From positions 11,236,501 through 11,300,500 of the forward strand of contig NC_092016.1 of assembly GCF_042242105.1 (NCBI RefSeq): a DNA stretch of 64,000 nt, read 5' to 3'. The notes under the pieces are model-generated. The model had not been told where the DNA came from. It worked only from the letters and a program-made list of their open reading frames with translations, and made no database searches. Below, in pieces: positions 13,001 through 25,000 of the stretch. Source of the DNA: Pempheris klunzingeri. Lineage: Eukaryota; Chordata; Actinopteri; Acropomatiformes; Pempheridae. The position numbers and the translations under genes are program-made. Position 1 is the first letter of the stretch. The number at the start of each line of letters is the position of its first letter.

Positions 13001-16000
13001 GAACAAATAGTTCTGAATGTGTTGATCATGATTTTTCATAGAACTGTGTAAACAGTTTTTAATGTGTCAGTCTCCAACATACCTTATGATTTACACTGTA
13101 GTATCAGTCAAGAAAATTGACTGCACTGGTCTCTGTTTGCCCCAGGAAAACAAATGTTTTCTGGTATGAAGCTGCAGTAGTACACTATATGTTAATGCAT
13201 TGTGTTTAAACTTTCCTTCCTTCAATTGCCTTTTAGCTATTGTTCTTTGACAAAGGTAGAGTGCAACTATGATGTCAAAGGTGAGTATTGTTACAACTAA
13301 TACTGTGATTTATTATTGTTACTGAGAAATCTATCATAGCATACACAAAACAATAGTCTGCATATACTGTAACAATAAAGACTCTATAGACTAATAGACT
13401 AAAGACTATATAATCCTTTCTTTTGCAGCTTGCACTTGTTCATATAAGGGACATATATACAAATATGACGATATAGTCTATTACACACATGACGGAGATG
13501 GAACCTGTATAACTGCAGTTTGTGGAGGAAATGGAAATATTACAAGAGTCATAGAGACTTGCGGTCCGACTTCGACCACCCAGGCACCAACAACAACAGG
13601 CTTTGATTTTTCCACAACTGGTAAGGATAAGAGATTTAACATGTGGAAAATTTCATAACTCTGGTTTTTTACACTTTGAAATACAGCTTTGTTATTCAAG
13701 TGTTTGTTTCTGTTTTTTGAAAATCACAGAAAAACCTACCACAACATCTTCAACTCCAAGTGTTACAACAGAGGCTGTGACAACAGTTCAGACCTTCACA
13801 ACACCAGGGATTTCTACAAGGTCTACAACAATATCTACTGAAAATCCAAGAGAAACATCCACAATCGCAGAAGAATCCACCACAACTCTGAAATCTACAT
13901 CGACCACAGAAAAGCATATTACTGTCACAACAACTACAGCAAAACCCACCACAACACCCACAGACTGCTTTGATTGTAAGTGGTCAGGCTGGACAAACAA
14001 TGATTACCCTAATCCCAGCATAGATGGTGGAGACTATGAGCCCATTGAAAAGATTACTGATCCAGATCTGAGTGTTTGCAGAAAACCACTGGATATAGAA
14101 TGTAGAGCAAAACAGTACAAAGATGTATCTTTGAAGGACCTAGGTCAAAAGGTAGCATGCAACTCAAAAGATGGACTCATCTGTCATAACAAAGACCAAG
14201 CTCTACCTGGTCTTTGTTTGGACTATGAAATACGAATCAAATGTTGTATTAACATTTGTAAGCCATCAACCACAATCACACCCTCAACAACCACAGGAAG
14301 AACCACAGAAGGGGCCACAACAACCACAGTCACAGAAGAACCCACTACGACGACCACATTCACTGTAAAACTCTCCACAACCACAGTCTCAAAAGAACCC
14401 ACCACTGTAACCACAATCACAGAAAAACCCACTACCACAATAACAAGGATCACAGAAAAATCCACAGTGATGCCCACAGAAAAGCCAAGTACCGTGGCAA
14501 CAACAGAAAAACCCAGTTCCAAAACAACCCCTGAATCCACAACAGTCACAGAAAAGCTGACTACAACTACAATCACAGAAAAGCCCACCACAACACCCAC
14601 AGACTGCTTTGATTGTAAGTGGTCAGGCTGGACAAACAATGATTACCCTAATCCCAGCATAGATGGTGGAGACTATGAGCCCATTGAAAAGGTTACAGAT
14701 CCAGATCTGAGTGTTTGCAGAAAACCGCTGGATATAGAATGTAGAGCAAAACAGTACAAAGATGTATCTTTGAAGGACCTAGGTCAAAAAGTAGCATGCA
14801 ACTCAAAAGATGGACTCATCTGTCATAACAAAGACCAAGCTCTACCTGGTCTTTGTTTAGACTATGAAATACGAATCAAATGTTGTATTAACATTTGTAA
14901 GCCATCAACCACAATCACACCATCACCAACCACAGGACGAACCACAGAAGGGGCTACAACAACCACAGTCACAGAAGAACCCACTACGACGACCACATTC
15001 ACAGTAAAACTCTCCACAACCACAGTCTCAAAAGAACCCACCACTGTAACCACAATCACAGAAAAACCCACTACCACAATAACAATTATCACCGGAAAAT
15101 CCACAGTGATACCCACAGAAAAGCTGAATACTGCAGCAACAACAGAAAAACCCAGTGTCACAACAACCCCTGAATCCACAACAGTCACAGAAAAGCTGAC
15201 TACAACAACAACCACAGAAAAATCCACCACAGTACCCACAGGAAAGCCAAGTACCCCAGCAACAACAGTACAACCAATCACCACCACAACCCTGGAATCT
15301 ACAATAATCACAGAAAAGCGTCCTTCTGTCACAACAACCACAGCAAAACCCACCCCAACACCCTCAATCACAGAAAAGCCAACTACAACAACCACAATCA
15401 CAGAAAAACCCACTACCACAATAACAAGGATCACAGAAAAATCCACAATAATACCCACAGAAAAGCCAAGTACCGTGGCAACAACAGAAAAACCCAGTTC
15501 CAAAACAACCCCTGAATCCACAACAGTCACAGAAAAGCTGACTACAACTACAATCACAGAAAAGCCCACCACAACACCCACAGACTGCTTTGATTGTAAG
15601 TGGTCAGGCTGGACAAACAATGATTACCCTAATCCCAGCATGGATGGTGGAGACTATGAGCCCATTGAAAAGATTACTGATCCAGATCTGAGTGTTTGCA
15701 GAAAACCACTGGATATAGAATGTAGAGCAAAACAGTACAAAGATGTATCTTTGAAGGACCTAGGTCAAAAAGTAGCATGCAACTCAAAAGATGGACTCAT
15801 CTGTCATAACAAAGACCAAGCTCTACCTGGTCTTTGTTTAGACTATGAAATACGAATCAAATGTTGTATTAACATTTGTAAGCCATCAACCACAATCACA
15901 CCCTCAACAACCACAGGACGAACCACAGAAGGGGCCACAACAACCACAGTCACAGAAGAACCCACTACGACGACCACATTCACAGTAAAACTCTCTACAA

Positions 16001-19000
16001 CCACAGTCTCAAAAGAACCCACCACTGTAACCACAATCACAGAAAAACCCACTACCACAATAACAATTATCACCGGAAAATCCACAGTGATACCCACAGA
16101 AAAGCTGAATACCGCAGCAACAACAGAGAAACCCAGTGTCACAACAACCCCTGAATCCACAACAGTCACAGAAAAGCTGACTACAACAACAACCACAGAA
16201 AAATCCACCACAGTACCCACAGGAAAGCCAAGTACCCCAGCAACAACAGTACAACCAATCACCACCACAACCCTGGAATCTACGATAGTCACAGAAAAGC
16301 GTCCTTCTGTCACAACAACCACAGCAAAACCCACCGCAACGCCCTCAATCACAGAAAAGCCAACTACAACAACCACAATCACAGAAAAACCCACTACCAC
16401 AAGAACAAGGATCACAGAAAAATCCACAGTGATACCCACAGAAAAGCCAAGTACCGCAGCAACAACAGAAAAACCCAGTTCCAAAACAACCCCTGAATCC
16501 ACAACAGTCACAGAAAAGCTGACTACAACAACAACCATAGAAAAATCCACCACAGTACCCACAGGAAAGCCAAGTACCCCAGCAACAACAGTACAACCAA
16601 TCACCACCACAACCCTGGAATCTACAATAATCACAGAAAAGCGTCCTTCTGTCACAACAACCACAGCAAAACCCACCCCAACACCCTCAATCACAGAAAA
16701 GCCAACTACAACAACCACAATCACAGAAAAACCCACTACCACAATAACAAGGATCACAGAAAAATCCACAGTGATACCCACAGAAAAGCCGAGTACCACA
16801 GCAACAACAGAAAAACCCAGTGCCAAAACAACCCCTGAATCCACAACAGTCACAGAAAAGCTGACTACAACAACAACCATAGAAAAATCCACCACAGTAC
16901 CCACAGGAAAGCCAAGTACCCCAGCAACAACAGTACAACCAATCACCACCACAACCCTGGAATCTACAATAATCACAGAAAAGCGTCCTTCTGTCACAAC
17001 AACCACAGCAAAACCCACCCCAACACCCTCAATCACAGAAAAGCCAACTACAACAACCACAATCACAGAAAAACCCACTACCACAATAACAAGGATCACA
17101 GAAAAATCCACAGTGATACCCACAGAAAAGCCGAGTACCACAGCAACAACAGAAAAACCCAGTGCCAAAACAACCCCTGAATCCACAACAGTCACAGAAA
17201 AGCTGATTACAACCACAATCACAGAAAAACCTACCACAACACCCACTGACTGCTTTGATTGTAAGTGGTCAGGCTGGACAAACAATGATTACCCTAATCC
17301 CAGCATAGATGGTGGAGACTATGAGCCCATTGAAAAGATTACTGATCCAGATCTGAGTGTTTGCAGAAAACCACTGGATATAGAATGTAGAGCAAAACAG
17401 TACAAAGATGTATCTTTGAAGGACCTAGGTCAAAAAGTAGCATGCAACTCAAAAGATGGACTCATCTGTCATAACAAAGACCAAGCTCTACCTGGTCTTT
17501 GTTTAGACTATGAAATACGAATCAAATGTTGTATTAACATTTGTAAGCCATCAACCACAATCACACCCTCAACAACCACAGGACGAACCACAGAAGGGGC
17601 CACAACAACCACAGTCACAGAAGAACCCACTACGACGACCACATTCACAGTAAAACTCTCCACAACCACATTCTCAAAAGAACCCACCACTGTAACCACA
17701 ATCACAGAAAAACCCACTACCACAATAACAATTATCACCGGAAAATCCACAGTGATACCCACAGAAAAGCTGAATACCGCAGCAACAACAGAAAAACCCA
17801 GTGTCACAACAACCCCTGAATCCACAACAGTCACAGAAAAGCTGACTACAACAACAACCACAGAAAAATCCACCACAGTACCCACAGGAAAGCCAAGTAC
17901 CCCAGCAACAACAGTACAACCAATCACCACCACAACCCTGGAATCTACGATAGTCACAGAAAAGCGTCCTTCTGTCACAACAACCACAGCAAAACCCACC
18001 CCAACACCCTCAATCACAGAAAAGCCAACTACAACAACCACAATCACAGAAAAACCCACTACCACAAGAACAAGGATCACAGAAAAATCCACAGTGATAC
18101 CCACAGAAAAGCCGAGTACCGCAGCAACAACAGAAAAACCCAGTTCCAAAACAACCCCTGAATCCACAACAGTCACAGAAAAGCTGACTACAACAACAAC
18201 CATAGAAAAATCCACCACAGTACCCACAGGAAAGCCAAGTACCCCAGCAACAACAGTACAACCAATCACCACCACAACCCTGGAATCTACAATAATCACA
18301 GAAAAGCGTCCTTCTGCCACAACAACCATAGCAAAACCCACCCCAACACCCTCAATCACAGAAAAGCCAACTACAACAACCACAATCACAGAAAAACCCA
18401 CTACCACAATAACAAGGATCACAGAAAAATCCACAGTGATACCCACAGAAAAGCCGAGTACCACAGCAACAACAGAAAAACCCAGTGCCAAAACAACCCC
18501 TGAATCCACAACAGTCACAGAAAAGCTGACTACAACAACAACCATAGAAAAATCCACCACAGTACCCACAGGAAAGCCAAGTACCCCAGCAACAACAGTA
18601 CAACCAATCACCACCACAACCCTGGAATCTACAATAATCACAGAAAAGCGTCCTTCTGCCACAACAACCATAGCAAAACCCACCCCAACACCCTCAATCA
18701 CAGAAAAGCCAACTACAACAACCACAATCACAGAAAAACCCACTACCACAATAACAAGGATCACAGAAAAATCCACAGTGATACCCACAGAAAAGCCGAG
18801 TACCACAGCAACAACAGAAAAACCCAGTGCCAAAACAACCCCTGAATCCACAACAGTCACAGAAAAGCTGATTACAACCACAATCACAGAAAAACCTACC
18901 ACAACACCCACAGACTGCTTTGATTGTAAGTGGTCAGGCTGGACAAACAATGATTACCCTAATCCCAGCATAGATGGTGGAGACTATGAGCCCATTGAAA

Positions 19001-22000
19001 AGATTACTGATCCAGATCTGAGTGTTTGCAGAAAACCACTGGATATAGAATGTAGAGCAAAACAGTACAAAGATGTATCTTTGAAGGACCTAGGTCAAAA
19101 AGTAGCATGCAACTCTAAAGATGGACTCATCTGTCATAACAAAGACCAAGCTCTACCTGGTCTTTGTTTAGACTATGAAATACGAATCAAATGTTGTATT
19201 AACATTTGTAAGCCATCAACCACAATCACACCCTCAACAACCACAGGACGAACCACAGAAGGGGCTACAACAACCACAGTCACAGAAGAACCCACTAAGA
19301 CGACCACATTCACAGTAAAACTCTCCACAACCACATTCTCAAAAGAACCCACCACTGTAACCACAATCACAGAAAAACCCACTACCACAATAACAATTAT
19401 CACCGGAAAATCCACAGTGATACCCACAGAAAAGCTGAATACTGCAGCAACAACAGAAAAACCCAGTGTCACAACAACCCCTGAATCCACAACAGTCACA
19501 GAAAAGCTGACTACAACAACAACCACAGAAAAATCCACCACAGTACCCACAGGAAAGCCAAGTACCCCAGCAACAACAGTACAACCAATCACCACCACAA
19601 CCCTGGAATCTACGATAGTCACAGAAAAGCGTCCTTCTGTCACAACAACCACAGCAAAGCCCACCCCAACACCCTCAATCACAGAAAAGCCAACTACAAC
19701 AACCACAATCACAGAAAAACCCACTACCACAAGAACAAGGATCACAGAAAAATCCACAGTGATACCCACAGAAAAGCCGAGTACCGCAGCAACAACAGAA
19801 AAACCCAGTTCCAAAACAACCCCTGAATCCACAACAGTCACAGAAAAGCTGACTACAACAACAACCATAGAAAAATCCACCACAGTACCCACAGGAAAGC
19901 CAAGTACCCCAGCAACAACAGTACAACCAATCACCACCACAACCCTGGAATCTACAATAATCACAGAAAAGCGTCCTTCTGCCACAACAACCACAGCAAA
20001 ACCCACCCCAACACCCTCAATCACAGAAAAGCCAACTACAACAACCACAATCACAGAAAAACCCACTACCACAATAACAAGGATCACAGAAAAATCCACA
20101 GTGATACCCACAGAAAAGCCGAGTACCACAGCAACAACAGAAAAACCCAGTGCCAAAACAACCCCTGAATCCACAACAGTCACAGAAAAGCTGATTACAA
20201 CCACAATCACAGAAAAACCTACCACAACACCCACTGACTGCTTTGATTGTAAGTGGTCAGGCTGGACAAACAATGATTACCCTAATCCCAGCATAGATGG
20301 TGGAGACTATGAGCCCATTGAAAAGATTACTGATCCAGATCTGAGTGTTTGCAGAAAACCACTGGATATAGAATGTAGAGCAAAACAGTACAAAGATGTA
20401 TCTTTGAAGGACCTAGGTCAAAAAGTAGCATGCAACTCAAAAGATGGACTCATCTGTCATAACAAAGACCAAGCTCTACCTGGTCTTTGTTTAGACTATG
20501 AAATACGAATCAAATGTTGTATTAACATTTGTAAGCCATCAACCACAATCACACCCTCAACAACCACAGGACGAACCACAGAAGGGGCCACAACAACCAC
20601 AGTCACAGAAGAACCCACTACGACGACCACATTCACAGTAAAACTCTCCACAACCACATTCTCAAAAGAACCCACCACTGTAACCACAATCACAGAAAAA
20701 CCCACTACCACAATAACAATTATTACTGGAAAATCCACAGTGATACCCACAGAAAAGCTGAATACTGCAGCAACAACAGAAAAACCCAGAGCCAAAACAA
20801 CCCCTGAATCCACAACAGTCACAGAAAAGCGTCCTACAACAACAATCATAGAAAAATCCACCACAGTACCCACAGGAAAGCCAAGTACCCCAGTAACAAC
20901 AGAAAAAACCAGTGCCACAACAACCCCTGAATCCACAACAGTCACAGAAAAGCTGACTACAACAACAACCATAGAAAAGTCCACCACAGTACCCACAGGA
21001 AAGCCAAGTACCCCAGCAACAACAGAAAAACCCAGTGCCAAAACAACCCCTGAATCCACAACAGTCACAGAAAAGCTGACTACAACAACAACCACAGAAA
21101 AATCCACCACAGTACCCACAGGAAAGCCAAGTACCCCAGCGACAACAGTACAACCAATCATCACCACAACCCTGGAATCTACGATAGTCACAGAAAAGCG
21201 TCCTTCTGTCACAACAACCACAGCAAAACCCACCCCAACACCCTCAATCACAGAAAAGCCAACTACAACAACGACAATCACAGAAAAACCCACTACCACA
21301 ATAACAAGGATCACAGAAAAATCCACAGTGATACCCACAGAAAAGCTGAATACCGCAGCAACAACAGAAAAACCCAGTGCCAAAACAACTCTTGAATCCA
21401 CAGCAACCACAGGAAAACCCACCACAATTGCCACAGAAAAACCTACCACAACAATGGCACAGGAAAAGCCTACTACTCCAGCAGCAACTACAGATAAGCC
21501 AACTCTTGAAACTCCAGCTGTAACACTTTCAACTCTTCAGTCTACGACATCAGGAAGGACAACTTTATGTTTCTGCAAGTACATGGATCAAACTTTCTCT
21601 CCTGGTAAGCAATGGCTATTATCATCAGCTATGATTCATATTATCATTGTAATGTTCTGGTACAGTTTCATGTGTCCTTGCAATGCAACCTGGAATATCT
21701 TATCACAACAGACAGCCTAAACTGTAAGTTGTTTATGCTTTATGTTGAAATCCTGTTCGCATTGAGATCTATTATCAGAACCCACATTGTGAGTTGGCAA
21801 TTTTTAGATGCTAGACAAAACTAAAAGAAAACAAAACAATTGGCTTTATTCTGTTCTCAAATGGCGTTGTTCATCTATTTTTATGCTGTAGTGACTTCTA
21901 CTGGTTTGTCATGGGGCTTGCACAATGGAGAGATAAGATATGACCACAACTGGCAAGTTTGGTCACAACCCTTATCCCTACTTGCGCTGTGGCCAAAAAA

Positions 22001-25000
22001 TTTAGCAATTGGAAGGGTGTTTATCAAGAACTACTAATGCCATTCCAGAGCAAATTTAGACAAAATTGTGACATTGACTTTACATTTAAGTTTAGAAAAT
22101 ATTAATGTGGGCAGTATTCACAAATGTTGCATTATAAAGTTACCCTGGTTTTTCCAGTTTTTCTCACATAACTATTCATTTTTATTTATTCTTATATAGG
22201 TCGCTTCATGTACAATAAGACTGATGGAGCAGGCTGGTGTTTCACTGCATATTGCAATTTGACATGCAACGTTGAGAAGCTTGCTAGACCATGTCACTCT
22301 ACTACTCCACCGACTGCTACCATCACCACAAGAAGCGCTGGCACTACAACACAAATTGGCTCAACAAAAGAGCCTTTCAAAGACTGTTCATACCTCAAGC
22401 CACCTAGAAAGGTATTTGAATTTACTATAAGCATGTACTTTAAAGGAGCAGATCATATTTTAATACAAATTCTGTCATTAAGTACTGCCCCCAAAATCAT
22501 CATTATCGTCATTAATTGGCTTCATTTCCACTGTCTCCATTCTGAGAAAGTTTAAAACCAGGTCTTTGTCTTTCCTTGGATAAAGGAAATGAGCTTTTAA
22601 TGCACGTATTCTGCATACTTTCTTTTGAATTGTCAATAAAAATATTAAAAGTAAAAGTAAAGTGCAACAAGACTCAGTAGAGTTAACATGCAATTTGACT
22701 GCATTTGAAATACCCCCAGTATCTCCATAATATAATGGCTGCTTTTAACACTTTACAAATATTGTATAAATCTCTTATATCATCAGGCATCTTCTCCCAG
22801 TAGTTGAAGAGTATTGGAATAAAGGTCAATGGTTGCTTTATTTAATTGTATTTACTGTGGTCCCTGTTAGATTAACCAAAACTGAGGTTATGCTGTTCAA
22901 TCACACACCACATGAACAGACAAAATAACACATTCAAACAAACCATAACCCCTAATCACAGCATACAAAACCAGACAAAGATATTAACACCTATAAATAT
23001 TAACAACACAACATAGCTTAATGCATAAATCAATTACTGGTAAGTAATATAACATTGCTGAGTACCTTATATGTCACTAAAGGACATCTACAAATTAACC
23101 CAACATAACAACTATTTAAGTACTTTAAACCATACGTGGAATTAATAACAACTGTGCATCATCTATTTCAATTTATTGCAGGTTATATTGATGTAAAATT
23201 CCTTGTTTCCTGAATTAGATAAATTATGGATTTGTATGTTGTGCATGTGTGCATCTGATGTTCAATTAATATTTGTTTTTACTGGTGGTTTCTGAAAGTA
23301 CTACTTTGCCCTTTACAGGATGGCGAGTCTTGGAGTTCAAGCAACTGCACGACAGAAACATGTGACAATGGGAAAGTGATAACAGAACATGTGCCATGTA
23401 AACCAGCAACCATACCTGTATGCGAAAATGGGCAGCCACCAGTTAGGGTTTATGATGACGCAGGCTGCTGTTTCCACTATGAATGCAAATGTCAGTTTTT
23501 CAAGTATTTTAAAATGTAACATTCAAGCAACATCTTTAACCTGCATCACATATGAAAAGTACAACATATACAGCTTTGCACATAACACTCAACTTAATCT
23601 CAATCTGATATTTGCAGGTATTTGCACTGGCTGGGGAGATCCTCATTATGTAACATTTGATGGCCAGACTTATATGTTCCAGAAAAACTGCACATATATC
23701 CTGGTCAAAGAGATCATTCCTCGACACAATTTTAAGATTCTTATCGACAATGAAAACTGTGATGTCTCTGGAGCTGTGACCTGTGCAAAAGCCTTGATTG
23801 TGTATTACAAAAACTATGAGATTATTCTTACACAGAGGAGGACCCCTAAGACCGTGAACATGGTAAATTTTGCCACAATTAACTGTCTTAACTTATTTCA
23901 ATTATTTTTGTTAAATATGTTCAAATGATATGCAATAATAATGGTATTGAAAAATGTTTTACCCAAACAATGTTGAATTTGTTTAGGTGTACATCAATGG
24001 CAAGCAGGTATTCCCAACCTACTCTAATGATGACTTCATCATTACGAGTTCAGTAATTGAGCTGCTTTTGAGAATCCCAGCAATTGAAGCAGTTGTGACG
24101 TTCAAAGGGCTTTTCTTCACCGTTGAATTGCCGTTTTCCCTTTTCCACAACAACACAGAGGGACAGTGTGGTAAGCCTATAATCGATTTGCTGTTTGAAT
24201 AAATGTCGTGAGCAGCAAATGAGGCTGTGTCAGAGTGTTGCTAGATGCACCAAATGTGGTAACACATGGGTTGTTATATATTTCATGTTTATATTCACTT
24301 TCACAAGGTACGTGTGACAATAACCGGAAAAATGACTGTAGATTACCAAATGGTCAAATTCATCCCTCATGCTCTCAGATGGGACATCAGTGGCATGTTC
24401 TAGATAAGAGTAAGCCATATTGTGAGAAGCCACCTCCACCACCACCACCACCACCAAGTCCAACACCTACACAACATGCCTGCAAGCCTGATATCTGTGA
24501 AATTGTGTTCAGCAAGTAAGAATTTGCAGAATGAATATCACAATATGACAATAAATTGTTGAGTATCACTTAGATTGACAAATGACTTCCTTTTGATTTG
24601 TACCTTAAGGGTGTTTGAGGAATGCCACAAAGTAATCTCACCACAACCCTTTTATGAGGCTTGTAAATTTGATGTTTGCAACATGCCAAATGCCACCATT
24701 GGATGTTCCAGTCTGGAGGCGTACGCCATCATGTGTGCTCAAGTGTCTGTCTGTGTAGCCTGGAGGAATGCTACAAACGGACAGTGTGGTAGGTTTTGTT
24801 TTTGTAAAAAGTAAACAATGTAATTTTCAGATGTTCAGATTTCCTTTTTTGATGTTTAAAACTACTTTCTCTTGTTGTAGAACATAAATGTCCAGAAAAT
24901 AAAGTATACAAGCCATGTGGACCAGTTGTTGTACCAACTTGCAATGCAAGGTAAGATCCCGGTTCTGTATAGCAATGTCGTAAATTGAATAATGTCAGCA

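Larger units (their letters stand above)
14263..20235 (+). repeat. 342-base (114-residue) mucin module arrays between CysD domains
   Basis: The Thr/Pro stretches between CysD domains are 339 (14263-14601), 681 (14902-15582), 1365 (15883-17247), 1365 (17548-18912) and 1023 bases (19213-20235). Each equals n x 342 - 3, with n = 1, 2, 4, 4 and 3. One module, counted residue by residue, is 114 residues running from [15 protein letters not shown] to [11 protein letters not shown]. Inside each module shorter TEKP/TTTT units recur. Module boundaries never break the frame. Confidence 0.88.
13730..21604 (+). repeat. Giant mucin exon: Thr/Pro-rich repeats with six CysD domains
   Basis: A single open exon of 7,875 bases (2,625 codons), phase 1 at both ends. 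It starts after a TTTTTTGAAAATCACAG acceptor and ends at CCTG|GTAAGC. Thr/Pro/Glu/Lys-rich stretches ([14 protein letters not shown]) carry the expected O-glycans. They alternate with six almost identical 100-residue CysD domains and finish in [13 protein letters not shown], which continues in the next exon as GWCFTAYCN. It is coding sequence, not satellite: frame is kept across the whole array and no stop occurs. Such arrays vary in copy number and are easily collapsed in assemblies. Confidence 0.92.

Noticed and set aside
13788-21449. Long open frames on the minus strand (up to 480 codons), Val/Phe/Gly- or Cys-rich
   Set aside because: They are reverse complements of the Thr/Pro mucin repeat. 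The repeat's codon pattern rarely yields stops in antisense, and each frame begins or ends in a CysD copy. No independent coding evidence.
13730-21604. Regular repeats that might suggest a CRISPR array or satellite DNA
   Set aside because: The organism is a vertebrate, the array is in frame within a mucin exon, and the units encode mucin sequence with CysD domains.
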